From Volvox africanus (Eukaryota; Chlorophyta; Chlorophyceae; Chlamydomonadales; Volvocaceae): a DNA stretch of 64,000 nucleotides. Every line of letters begins with the position of its first letter. The first letter of the stretch is position 1. Made by a program: the position numbers and the translations under genes. The notes under the pieces were generated by a model, which saw only the letters and a program-made list of their open reading frames with translations, was not told the origin of the DNA and did not search any database. This document shows positions 23,561-34,877 of the stretch, piece by piece. The stretch is from assembly GCA_030268105.1 (NCBI GenBank), contig BSDZ01000044.1, forward strand, positions 124,001 to 188,000. The letters are read 5' to 3'.

Positions 23561-25222
23561 AAATCGGATCCACGATGTTGTGAAACGGGGGTAACAAGGG
23601 ATGGGGAAGTTGCAGTTGCGGTTGTCGTTGGAAAGTTTCCATTGTATCGTACAATTATCCCGACGGCTCACAGGACCTCCTACGGGCCCTGGTGGTAGCA
23701 AAAGTTCACCGTGTGTCGTACGACATGGCTTCGACAACTGCTTTCGAAGAAGCCGTCGTAGCCGCCAACGGTACGTGCAGGCGCCATGTTGGTTGCAGTA
23801 CAGATGGAAGTGGTTGGGATGGCAACGGCAGCGGTTCTGCTGCGGCCGCAGAAGAGGTGCTACGCTGGGCAACGGTGCGGCTGTCTGGCAGCGGCGGAGG
23901 CGGCGGTGGTGTCAGGTTGGCGCCGCCGCCGCCGCTCAGCAGCAGTCAGGTACGGAGCTGGTTCCGTCGACTGGCAGCTCTCGTACATCCGGATAAATGT
24001 CGCACAACACATGCCGTACCTGACGCCGTTGCTGCTTCGGCATTCAGGCTGCTGCAAGAGGGCTGCGATGCCTTGATTGCTGATTTAAGAAGAGAGGAGG
24101 AGGGGAGACGTGATCACAGCGGCGGCGGCGGCGGCGGCGGACGGAAGCGCTCCAGGGAGGCCTGTTATGACGGTGGCGGCGGCCGCCGTAGCGATGGTGG
24201 CGACAAAGAGGCCGACAATGATGATGATGATGGCGACAACGGCGTGTGGTGGGCGGAGTGGCGGCATGGCCGTCAGCCGCCGTCGTACGGCAGCGACTGG
24301 TGGTTCCCCAGCACCTGTCCCACCGCGCAAGATGAGGAGCCGGCTCTCTGGGATCTGAGTCTCGCGGTGCGTCAGGGCAGGCGGTGTCACCCCCTCGAGG
24401 GTAGCGGGCAGCAGGCTGGGGCGTCTGTCTGTCCGTCCCTTTCCCCCTCATGATGACTCATCCTCCATCCCTGTACGTATTACGGGACGTGTTATGGTTC
24501 GGTGAGGTGTACGGATGTTTGACAGCTGTCGTACAGGTTCCTGTAAATGGTGGCGCCCGCTGTGTTCTCCTCCCCGTCCTCCCTCTCCCTCTCCCTCTCC
24601 CTCTCCCTCTCCCTCTCCCTCTCCCTCTCCCTCTCCCTCTCCCTCTCCCTCTCCCTCTCCCTCTCCCTCTCCCTCTCCCTCTCCCTCTCCCTCTCCCTCT
24701 CCCTCTCCCTCTCCCTCTCCCTCTCCCTCTCCCTCTCCCTCTCCCTCTCCCTCTCCCTCTCCCTCTCCCTCTCCCTCTCCCTCTCCCTCTCCCTCTCCCT
24801 CTCCCTCTCCCTCTCCCTCTCCCTCTCCCTCTCCCTCTCCCTCTCCCTCTCCCTCTCCCTCTCCCTCTCCCTCTCCCCCTCCCCCTCCGCTTCCCTGGCG
24901 GCGCCTCTGGTGGTATCATGGTGGATGGTTGGTTAGTGATCCTCAAAAGCAGTCCCAGGCCACAGGTATTCGTGACTTCCCGCCCTCCCCCTTTCTGTCG
25001 CCCCCCATCCAGGAGCTGGCGGCGGAAGTGTCTCTCCGCCAGTCCTCAGTACTGCGGCCCCAACCGGGAAGCACCGCTGCCGTACTGCCCGTACACATCC
25101 GACAGCGGCGTCTTCGAGTGGCAAGGAGCGTGCTGGCCGAGCGAACTGCCGCGGTCGGCTTCCCCTCGGCCGCTGCCTCAGATGGTATTGACGCTGCCGT
25201 CGCTGACACTGACGGCTCCTGA
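23060..25222 (+). CDS. J-domain (DnaJ-like) co-chaperone
   Basis: Exons 23060-23272, 23674-24366 and 25013-25222 (TGA) join in phase 0 for 371 residues. The J-domain core is in exon 2: [19 protein letters not shown], with the HPD tripeptide needed to stimulate Hsp70 ATPase, then a helix [15 protein letters not shown]. Helix I is poorly matched and is separated from helix II by a Gly-rich insert, so the fold is divergent. The N-terminal segment ([20 protein letters not shown]) resembles the helical repeat region found before the J domain in some plant J proteins; that is inference. After the J domain come Gly-rich, Asp-rich and Trp-containing stretches ([14 protein letters not shown]). Intron 1 has TTA and ATG triplet tracts; intron 2 holds a long CCCTCT tract and an 89-bp dispersed repeat. 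Confidence 0.8.
23457..23560. repeat. (TTA)n and (ATG)n triplet tracts
   Basis: Imperfect TTA/TTG repeats followed by about a dozen ATG units, in intron 1 of the J-domain gene. Confidence 0.9.
24581..24876. repeat. (CCCTCT)n microsatellite
   Basis: About 295 bp of nearly pure CCCTCT hexamers in intron 2 of the J-domain gene. It generates spurious long Pro-Leu, Ser-Pro and Arg-Gly open frames. It abuts the dispersed repeat at 24888. Confidence 0.97.
24888..24976 (+). mobile_element. 89-bp dispersed repeat, copy A
   Basis: From cgcttccctggcggcgcctc to gtattcgtgac. It matches the reverse complement of 54338-54426. The first 60-odd bases are identical and the rest is diverged. Both copies directly follow a CCCTCT-type tract, so tract and unit may have moved together. 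Confidence 0.85.
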
Positions 25223-28200
25223 AGATTAGTTATCAATATGCAAGGCAGGCTCAGGCCTGTAGGCGGCAAACAAGACACGACAAAGTGGCGTTTGTTTCAC
25301 CTTTCGCGAATGGATGACTTTCTTAGGGGCATCCAAGTGTGTGTGTGACAAGCAGGATTGCCATAGCTATACATGCACACTCCGTCGTACGTTTAGCCAT
25401 CTAGGTATGTTTGGGAGAAGGGGATGGGATGTGGGGGGGGGAGGCGGCACACTCTTCTTGCAAGTTCACGATGTGCGGTGAAACACATAAGCCAAAAACT
25501 GTTTGAGGCAATATCGTGTGAAGGTGTGTTCAGCAGCGGCAACATTTCAATCAGTGTATGGGATCCTCGTAAAGGACGGTGTTTGAGACAGGCGCAGCAC
25601 AGGATACTACACCATGCATGATTGTCGGTCCTGCCACCTGACCAACTCCCTCACTCAAGCCATGAGTATACGAACTACGCAGGCTCCTAGCAGTTATTCA
25701 GAAGCAAGGAAACACCTGTAGTATCTTGGAGATATCTCTAGTAATATCTGGGATGACCAGGAACCTGGACTTGTTCGGATTGGTAAATCATCATCTGTAC
25801 ATGACCTGGCAATTATCACACAAATTCAATGTAGCAGATTATGTCAGTACTTAATCATATTCCTAAAGACATTCTATCCTCAACATACCAAATACCAGAA
25901 AGATAGAGCTGTCAGATGAGCTTATTATCAGCTATGAATGGATATCGTTAACTTGGCATAACAGGGGGTTAGGGGCTGTCCTGCACTAGTTCTGCCCTCT
26001 GACAAACCTCTTCCTGGAGCCCAAGCTGTTAACATTTGTCGGCTGTTATGAGCTTTCAGCAGCTGTGGGGACATGTCCAAAATGAGCGCGTGATGACAAC
26101 AGAAGATGTTGAAGGTTGTTAAGGAATGACAGGCTCAGTGTGCGGAAGCTGTTAACTGCTTTTGACATAAGGTGGCTGGTACGAGGTGCCAAGAGGGATG
26201 GTTGAGAGCAGTTATGAAAACACAGTTCTATGTTGTTACTGTCTGTTTTCCTGAACCCATTCTTTGTTTGGTTACAATACCAAACTGCTATTGAAGAATT
26301 TCGGGTGCAGTTGAGAATCCTTGAGGAATAATCTTGTTATAGGCTGTCATATGCTCTTATTTGCCTATTACTGTCTGACTTTTGTTCTTTTTGTTCTCAG
26401 TTGATGTCAATCTGCATGTCCTAGTGATTATATAATATCCATTCATAACCCTCAGCATTGAGGTTACATAGATAGATGCATGTACTGCTGAATTCCAGCC
26501 AGCACATGGGCCCAAAACATACACCTCATCAGGAACAAACCATAACCTATATATTACAGCAGAACCTTCAATTTACAAATTGATATATACTTAAATCCCT
26601 TGGCATACTCCTGTCTCACGCTGCACTGCCGTTCACACCACTTGCCTAGCTACCGCTACCAAGCACTACTGCCTCACACTATTGCCTCCCTGTTCCAGAC
26701 ACATCACTCAGAAGTCAATTAAAGCCAGCTTGACATTGCACTGCATCATTGAGTCCTTCCATACATCTTTGGTGCACCTGCGGGCGGATGAGGGCTCACT
26801 CCCTGACCAGCAGGGAGGCAGGGAGGCAGGGACCGAGGAAAGGCGGCAGGGAGCCCTACCTACCTACCTATAGGGGGTTCAACAGCTGTTAACATGGCAT
26901 AACGGGCGGTTAGAGGCTGTTCGGCGATGTTTGGCAGTTTACAGTTACACACACTATAAGTTGGTAGGGGAGGCAGGGAGGGTGTCAGGATGGGAGGAGG
27001 CAGGAGAGGCAGGGAGGGAGGGGGCGGGGGCAGGAGGGAGGGAGCGGGGGCAGCAGGGAGGAGTCCATTACGGCGTTCATCCCCTGCACACATATGGTGT
27101 CCGTTTTTTTAACTGACTATGGTATGGGGATTCCCACATGGATAGCACGGGCAACATTCCATTTATCAAGCACAAAAATTGGCAAAGTAGTTGGGGGATT
27201 AAGAATTGGCAATCCAACTGATGCACTGCATGCACCCTGCACTCCGGCCACAATGTGGTTTTACAGGTACACGCACTGCAAAACCTCTTAAGTGCTGTCT
27301 GAGCCGTCACACCAATTATATACATGATGCACTATGGGCACCCTGCTCTCCATGACTGGTTGACTCACCTGCATAGGTCATCATGCTGCATGGGCCAGCA
27401 CCAGCTACGATGTCTGTACGATGTCTGCATGGTAACCCAAGGGTCGCGAAATATGAATGACAGTGATCCGTCAGCAGTACATTGGTACTGAGTACATAGA
27501 TTGCCGGTAAGAAAATATGTAATTTAACGGGTATTGAGGTGCAGAGGATCCTTCGGGAGTGCAGGCCAGCTGTAAACTGTAACCGGTTCCCATCCCCACA
27601 AACTACCAATGATTGTAATGGGATTAATTTGACATGCCAGGGTAGTTGCAGTGGGTGCATAGGTGGGTGGGATGGTTTGGGCCCGGTAGAAGCGGACAGA
27701 AGCAGTGCCATGCAGGTTCCCCGAGTTCCTAGCGATAGTGAAAGGCGTTAACCAGGAAAATCCCCCTTCCCCCCCCACACCAGCGTGGGAGGGCTGCCGA
27801 GAGATGTGCTGCATGCCGGCTGTGTGCGCGTCTTCGTTCTCTCGCCCATGCAGAGTACGCATCTGGCGTTGTTTGTCTATCTTACTTACATAGCCGAACT
27901 AGGTTGGGCAGCAGTTGCAATTTGCACACACACACAAACGTGCATGCGCATGTGCCACCGATCTCCCACCAATGGATGTGTGTTTTCCTGCTGCTGCTAC
28001 TCGGCGCATGTGTAAGTAGCTACACGCCAACTTGGAATGACACGAAATGACATATGACGCAACACGACACAGCACAGCACAGCATGTGCACATAGGTATA
28101 TTACATCGACAAGTTGTTTATTCCGGTCCCTGTCGGTGGATGGACGGACAGAGCACGGCAGCATGACAAACTAAGCAAAAGTACAGTGCCGGTTGAAGTT

Positions 28201-28577
28201 GATGTTGGTTAATATTTGGTAAGTTCGTAATCATCAGTATGCGCGCGGGTAAAAGTGCGGATAGATGCAATAATCGGTCCTCAGCGCCGTACACAACATA
28301 GCACAACATGCAGCATGTTTGCAGTGTATCTAGTGACTGTGCAACGGCCACCAAGACACATTTTGGCGGCACTCCTCTTCTTGGAACATGTTACAGCCCT
28401 TCATTGGGGTTTGATGTTTGGCGGCGTAGTCCAGCCCGCAAGTGCACCCATCACGGCCACCACCACCTCTCACTGCCGGCACATTTCCCCACCTCCACCT
28501 CCTGCCACCTATACACACACACTGTGCTGACATCGGCAGCGACGGCAGTGGCGATCTAGTACAACAAATCCTGCTAA
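25223..28577. other. Gene-poor region of 3.3 kb
   Basis: Between the J-domain gene and the 3' end of ribA. I found no exon with family resemblance on either strand. It holds copies of a GTTAAC-centred motif (25947-25979 and 26888-26921, weaker ones near 26028 and 26150) and GGCAGGGAGG-type minisatellite (26811-26850 and 26965-27060). An AT-richer stretch runs from about 25650 to 26750. This may be degraded transposon sequence. Confidence 0.5.
28391..28395 (-). terminator. TGTAA polyadenylation signal for ribA
   Basis: TTACA on the plus strand, about 185 bp past the ribA stop codon. Confidence 0.5.
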
Positions 28578-31500
28578 CTACAGTGACGCCGCCGTCCCGT
28601 CCTCCTTGATCCTCGCGGCCGCCGCCGATCCAAGGGCAGTACTCGCCACTGCCGTCACCGTCGCCGTCGCCGCCACGGGCACCACTCTTCCATCTTCGCC
28701 GTGCGCCAAGCCCTCCGGCAGGTCCATTCCCCCCTTCGCGTACGCAGCAGACACCGCCTTTCCGGATGAGGGGGTGGACGGAGAGGACGAGAGGCAGGAG
28801 GCTATCAACCGACGTAACACGTAAAACAAGGACGACTGGCCAACAAGAGGAGGGGAAGACAAAATAAGAACACCCAACAGAGGAGAGCACGGTCTTTCTT
28901 CCGTGCACGCTACCGTACAATGTCGTATGTACCGTGTCGCATTTCGTATATGAAGTTGATAACGGAAAAATCAAAAAGAGACGAAAAAGTTTTTCGTTTT
29001 AATTGATATCGAAAAACCTTTGTAAAATGTGTAAGGCCCAAATAACCCCACCCCTACCTGCATGGGCTCCCCGCTGTGGTCCCAGAAGCAAAACTCGCCA
29101 CGGGGCTCTTCGGCGTCGTCGCCGTACATGTTGTACATGTCATTGGGGTTTGACGCTCTCGAGCCGCCTGAGCCCTCCCCTTCATTGTCCTCATCGGAGC
29201 TCGAGAGCATGTGCGCCATTCGGTCCCTCTTCGCCTCCAAATAACCCTGTAGACGGGAAAGATGGGGTTCGGCCGGATTCAAAGAAGTAAAATAAGCAGT
29301 AAAATTAGAATTGCAAACATGATCATGTTTCCATACAGACAGATGGACAGGATGGTGGTAATAATGGCGGTAGACCAACCGAAGCCCCGCGATGGGGCGG
29401 GAGAGGGGGGCAGGGGCTGGACGCGGACAAGTTGAATTCCACAATAACTCCACCCTAAACCCTAAACCCGGAAGAAAAGCGAAATACGAAAAAACACAAC
29501 AGATGCCGTACCTGGTTGTACTTCCCTGCTGCGACCAGGCAGGGTATGCGGCCAGTCACATCGATGCCCAACTTAGTGAGCACGCTCATTTTTCGAGGGT
29601 TGTTCGTCTGCTCGGGTTCCGGAGCAGGCGGTGGTTCGGCGGGAGAGGGAACGCAATAAGGGCTTCAATGTGAGGAGAGTGAAAACGACATCGACATTGG
29701 CATAGAACCCGACACCGCCCTCACAGGGAAGTAGGGGGAAGGGGGGGCAAAGGCCATAATGACATCAGGTGTGGCCTAACACAGCCAGCTATCAGCCGCT
29801 TTGTTCCTTACAGTGTTTTGCTTTCCGCTTCTCGCTATTGTACGATTTGTTGAACGATTCTATTTTTCTCGTCCAATCTTTTTGCTTAATAATATTAGCT
29901 TCCTTTTAAGTTCTCAGTTCTAACCAACCCAAATATTTCTTCTCATGAAACATAGAAGTTTGCACAAAAATCACCATTGACTTGATTTCCCGCGAAATCT
30001 CCCTCCGAAACCAAGCCTCCCGTACTTTCAGATCCTAAACAAATAAGCGCTGGCTCTGAAATCCTGTATACACCGTCTCAAATGATAAACTCTTAAATTA
30101 CAAACTTCGATCACTTTCAACTTTTCATTCCACACCAGGCTCCTAGAAGCAACATCACTGCACCTCATAACTGCCACCGCGATGACCTCTCGGGAGCCGA
30201 CTCGCCAGCTGTGAATTCTGCCGCCAACCCCTCGCGTAAGGTTATTAAGAAGGGTTAACAACCGACAACTTTGAATCACGCCGCGTATATGTTGACACGG
30301 CAGCGCACGCCTCCGCTCCGCACAGCTTTTTCCGCTTTTCGTTGCTTCGTTTGCGTTTCGATTTAACCTGAAAATCTCTGAACACTTATCTGTGATTCGT
30401 CCCGCAGTCGTCCCACGTCGACAAACGCCGTTTATACATACGCCGGCGAAGTACACCGAAGACGTAACGATGACCTTCATGCATGATCGCCTTCTTACGC
30501 TCACATTGTAGGGCTAACAAAGGCGCTGGGTTAGAGGGGTTACTTTTGCTCCCGAACTCTTGTAGCTAACCCTAGGTCACCTGATGAGGCCCTGGCAAAG
30601 CCGAAACGCGTCGTCATGTGCCTTTTGCTCTAGGGATTTCCTCAAGCCTTGGCTTCCTTCCTTTCCTAGCTTGCCTTTGCTTCTTTGTTTTTCTTCGTTC
30701 TCTCGTTTAAATACATAGCGTTTTTACGTCTGTCCGTTACACCTGGCTTAAACTTGTCTTTTCCGTCTTTCAAAGCTGCTACCTTACTCGCCCACTTGGA
30801 TTCAGCACGACCCGGCCCCACCCGTTTTTGAGATTCCTTCAAATCTCACCAATCACCAGCAGCAGCAACAACCTGTCCGTCAAGGAAGGCGTGGACAACA
30901 AACGATTGCACTCCGCTGCTGCTGCTGCACGAACTGCAAACTGCACATTGCAGCTGATCTGACGAGCGAGAAGTCCACCACCACTTCCTCCCCCTGGGAC
31001 CGCTGTTTGCTGCCCCCCGAAACCACACACTCACGATGAGGCGTATGCTCTTAACGTTCAGTTCTCGGAGCATGTTCCGTACGGAGGTGTATTCCCGGCA
31101 GTCGTCCGGGAGACCCAGGGCCCGATTGGCGTCAACAGTGTCGAGGCCTTGCTCCTGTCGGGGGTGAGGGGAGGGGGAAACACAATCAGGAAAAAAACAA
31201 AAAACAATGCAACTCTAGCCAGAGCTGTAATTTCTTGACCTGAGATGCCTCACCCGACTTTATTCAGATGCCTCCCAACCCCACCTAAATCGCGATCTGC
31301 CCCAAGCAATCACCCACTTTGTACCCCACCACCTGCCTCTCCCCTGGCTCCAAAACCCTCCAAAACACGCTGCATGAACATAGTACGGCATACTGCTCCG
31401 CAGTTCCGCGGCCGACCCTTTTGTTGGCCGGCATCGCCCCCACTTCCACCTCTTAACTGTGCCACTGATGACTCGCGGGTCTTAACCTCTCACCGCCACA

Positions 31501-33020
31501 GACCCCACATGACCTTCATCGCCCCACCAGGGACACGAACTGTTCCCGCCGTTCCCCTCCCAACACAGGATGCCAACCCCGTACCTGCAGCGAGTACGCC
31601 GCGATCTTGTTGGCGAGTCCAATGCCCCTGCCCTCCTGCTGGAGGTAGACGACCACCCCAGGCGGCTCCTTCTGAATGGTCTGCAGCGCCAGCTCCAGCT
31701 GCTCCGCGCAGTCGCACTTTAGCGACCCGAGGACCTCTAACAGATGGGATATACGGCCAGATATACAGCGGATGGGGCAGAGGGAGAGGGAGAGAACGTG
31801 TACTTGAGAGAAAAGCAGCAAATTGACAGGGGAGGGATAAAAGAGGGCAGAGGGACACATTCATGATAAACACGAGCAAAGAAAACGGATTGTAAACAGG
31901 TCCTGCTTTGCACGGGGATGGGCAGGAAAGGTTTTATGGCAGCAAGGATTCCATGTATTACAGACACCGAGGTGCAGAAGGTGCTCTGGAGGGACGCTTG
32001 GACGAACGTGATCATCACGCGGGCGGGCACGCAGCACTTGGCACAGGGTTAAGGCGTGCGATCCTGGTAAAACCTTATCCGTGCTTTTCAATTGTGGCAT
32101 CGTGTGTATTGGTTTACACGGTCGCATAAGGCCCGCATTATGTGTGAGTGGGACTCTTGTTTGGGTGCTGCAATCGAGCCGTTCAAGCTCAACTGTAAAT
32201 CATTTAATTCATTGGGAATGCACGCGGCGACAAACAGTCCCTCCGATGAGGAACCCCACAGTAATAAGCAGAGGACACGAAAAAAACATATAATCTAGAG
32301 AGTAGAATTCCACATATACTCACCCGATGTGAAGCAAGCATCATGTACCCGCACCGGCACCTGCAATGTGATGGGACGCAGCGGACTTGGTTTTCCGAAA
32401 TAGAGTCACTAAAAATATTTAACCTCGCAGTCTTCTGTTCTTTTACGCATCGAGGGAAACCTTGCGTGAAAGCTGCAAGACCGAAAACTGTTCACACTTC
32501 AGCCTAACGCTTCATCCCCAACCCAGACGCACGTTTTCTTGGCCTTCAACCCTGCCGGCAATGATTGCTGTTGGCTCAGTGAATGTCACCCCGCCATCGA
32601 TCTGCAAGTGCGCGGCTGGGGAGATCAGTTACGGCCCTAAGAACTAGACAAGGGACGACATGTCGATAACTAAAAACATACGTTACTTACAGAATGTTTA
32701 TAGCCACGCAAGCGAAATTTGCCATGTCTTGTAGGCAAAAGGGTCTCGGCGATGAACTTTGTGATGACCTGGTCCTCGTCCACGGACACATTGGCAGTTG
32801 GAACATACGGCGTCGTAACAGGAATGGCCGTCTGTTGGCTGCTCGCAGCGTCATCACTTGCTGCGGTAAAGGCAAGGATAAGGTCCCTGCGTGGCAAGGC
32901 CCCGCGCTGCGGCCTGACGACCCGAAACCTATGTGCCAAGAAAGGAGCAACTTGAAAATTGGATGGAATTTGCGAGCATGATGCTGCCTTATGGCTGTAA
33001 ACACGCTCATGCATAGCCAT
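28578..33020 (-). CDS. ribA: Plastid GTP cyclohydrolase II (RibA), without a DHBP synthase domain
   Basis: Opens the guanine ring of GTP at the start of riboflavin synthesis. Eight exons, in transcript order: 32691-33020, 32533-32601, 32324-32360, 31585-31736, 31035-31154, 29512-29607, 29058-29246, 28578-28835; 416 residues with all phases consistent. The first 70 or so residues ([17 protein letters not shown]...) look like a plastid transit peptide. The enzyme starts [17 protein letters not shown], then [20 protein letters not shown]. Zinc cysteines are in [20 protein letters not shown] (C-x10-C-x-C). The nucleotide-binding stretch is [20 protein letters not shown], followed by [17 protein letters not shown] and IRLITNNPRK. 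The C-terminal tail from exon 7 on is an added Ser/Asp/Ala-rich extension. The RibB domain fused in land plants is absent. The 1.4-kb intron between exons 5 and 6 carries a hammerhead-like motif. Confidence 0.95.
29453..29469. repeat. Short interstitial telomere-like repeat
   Basis: ccctaaaccctaaaccc, two and a half units of the plant-type CCCTAAA telomere repeat, inside a ribA intron. A shorter version lies at about 19-34. Confidence 0.8.
30570..30635 (+). ncRNA. Hammerhead-ribozyme-like motif
   Basis: Core elements occur in the right order. CTGATGA is at 30581-30587. Stem II is GGC/GCC (588-590 with 600-602). GAAA is at 30603-30606. A minimal stem III closes as A606-U614, C607-G613, G608-C612 with a CGU triloop. 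The cleavage triplet GUC is at 30613-30615. Stem I can form from CCCTAG (570-575) with CTAGGG (630-635), plus CAC (578-580) with GTG (618-620), but two bases next to the core (A616, U617) stay unpaired. Activity is therefore not assured. It lies on the strand opposite to ribA, in an AT-rich stretch of a ribA intron. Hammerheads of this minimal type are known from Penelope-like retroelements. Confidence 0.55.
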
Positions 33021-33536
33021 ACGGGGGAGAGTGATTTAGCCTACGAAGTGAACAACAAGACTAGATTATAGACATGTGCAAATAGAGTTAACTTGCTAAA
33101 CAGCAACCTTATTCGATCGGGATTGAGTGTGAACCTCATATTGGGCCGTACGTGCAAGGCCAGGAAAGCCACAAAAAGGCCCATGACAGACATAAAGTGA
33201 ATGTCCTGCTGTACATGGAAGTTTCATGTGCAATATTGTGATGATATGCTATGCAAACGTTGTCATTATTTGGGACATTTACATGTTTGGGCTATTGCGG
33301 GTAGGAGCCGTACTCTTATCGGTACAGGACAAACAGGCTCCGCGAATGCCCTTCAAACTTCAACTGAAGCCTATTGCGTCTTAATAAACTTTTGATTGAA
33401 AGGGGTGGTAACCCTCCCGTGATTTGACTTGACCAAATATGTGTATCTTGTATCATGATTTAATCACCGTTATACTTAAGGCAAGGGAATGTGGATGACT
33501 TTTCTCGTTATCGGGACCAACTGGCGGCGGCAAGCT
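33021..33536. other. Upstream region of ribA
   Basis: AT-richer DNA upstream of the ribA start. No DHBP synthase exon was found here on the minus strand. The ribA promoter is presumed to lie here. Confidence 0.5.
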
Positions 33537-33948
33537 GTTCATATTTTTTGGTGGCCAAACTTCATACATCTCCGACAGCTCGGAGGGAAAACCTAGGTCT
33601 TTATCTTCCCTTAGTAAACGAAGAGTGCCTAGCGACCGTATCCGAGCCGACGATTACAACGTTCCTGTAGACGTCCACCCTGCTCGACGACTTCGATGGG
33701 CGACCCGACCAGCCCGAAAACCCTAAGTGGTCACGCGACCGCCATCACTCCGACCACCATCCAGCGACTAGGACTATGGCTATGACGTGCCTCTCAAGTC
33801 TCCACCCCAGCTATTGACTTGGAACAGGACAGGTGCTAATGCCAGGCAGCATCCGGCATGGAAGGCCTCCTCTGTTTATCCTCTGTTTGGCCTGAACGAC
33901 TACACATCCAGCAGGGGCATCTGGGAGCCCAACAAGACTCACCGATGA
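33537..33948 (+). CDS. Possible 3' exons of a short unrecognised gene
   Basis: Two blocks look coding. The first, about 33537-33666, reads LFIFFGGQTSYISDSSEGK and ends RADDYNVP at a gtagac donor. A TGGG precedes it in the same frame. The second, 33772-33948, follows a ccagcgactag acceptor, joins in phase 0 and reads DYGYDVPLKSPPQLLTWNR, then WKASSVYPLFGLNDYTSSRG, ending at the TGA at 33946-33948. No start codon exists in this frame nearby, so a 5' exon is missing or the gene is broken. GGGK followed by IFFGG is loosely like microtubule-associated Jupiter/HN1-type motifs, but that is only a guess. It could equally be a decayed gene. Confidence 0.35.
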
Positions 33949-34267
33949 AAGGAGAACTTGGAACCGGATTTCAGCATACGTGTCGCAACAAGTTAACCAA
34001 GCAGATTCCCCTCAGGCGGGTGTGCACACAATTAGTCCATTCTTTCCGTATCCATGATGGAGAAATGAACCAAAGTACCGCACCTTACATTTTTAATGTA
34101 TAGCAGGATGAGGAGGTAAAAACGGTTGGTAAGTTAGTGATCAGGTGCAACTGCCGCCAAAATTGCGCCACTGCCCCCCGAGATGTCCTTCGGTCCCAAA
34201 GTTAATAGCATTTGTACATTTGACATACACACACGCGCGCATGAGCCCAAAACCGAAATCCTAAAAT

Positions 34268-34297
34268 CCTACATGATAAGAGTGCGTATCATGTAGG
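34268..34297. repeat. 11-bp perfect hairpin
   Basis: cctacatgata (34268-34278) and tatcatgtagg (34287-34297), with an 8-nt loop, in the 3' flank of the ceramide glucosyltransferase gene. Confidence 0.85.
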
Positions 34298-34563
34298 TAT
34301 GGCGTACACAACCATCGTAGTGTACTCGAGATATTAAAAAACTACTCCAGATATCAAAACATAAAATATAGAAATCTCGGCCCGTCCTCACTACACACGC
34401 ATGTCATGCCATGTCAACTAAAAGTGCAAATCCGAAACCACCAGCAGCACATAATGACAACCGCGGCGGCAGGAACGCTGGAATCGCTTCCGACGTCCAC
34501 CCAGGGACGAGGAGGGGACAGTTGGGGATGCCGGGGATTTCAGGAATGGACCCTCCTCCAAAG

Positions 34564-34840
34564 CTAGCCTCGCCGGCAAATGGGGGCGACTTTGCCCCGT
34601 CGTTTCCGATACACCACACCGCCCCAAACCACCTGTGAGCTCAAGGGGGGGGTGAAAGAGTGTGTCAGGGGAGGAGGGGGATGTGTCAGGGTGTTTGTTG
34701 TTTGCGAGCATCCACGTGTGTATGTCTCAGAATTTCAAAACAGAATAGGAAAGTTGGAACCCTAACCCCCGTTAAGGTACACTAGAGGTCCGAGGGGGCA
34801 CGAGCCTCCAGTTGTGCTTCCAGCACTCCTACCCAACCAG

Positions 34841-34877
<37 letters not shown>

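Noticed and set aside
23770..23797. gtacgtgcag...ttgcag as an intron in the J-domain exon
   Set aside because: Only 28 bp, too short to splice; the frame reads through it.
24450..25229. Long open frames of Pro-Leu, Ser-Pro or Arg-Gly repeats on both strands
   Set aside because: They are translations of the CCCTCT tract within an intron of the J-domain gene.
30028..30504. A 158-residue minus-strand frame in a ribA intron
   Set aside because: I looked for reverse-transcriptase or endonuclease motifs because of the nearby hammerhead-like motif and found none; likely chance.
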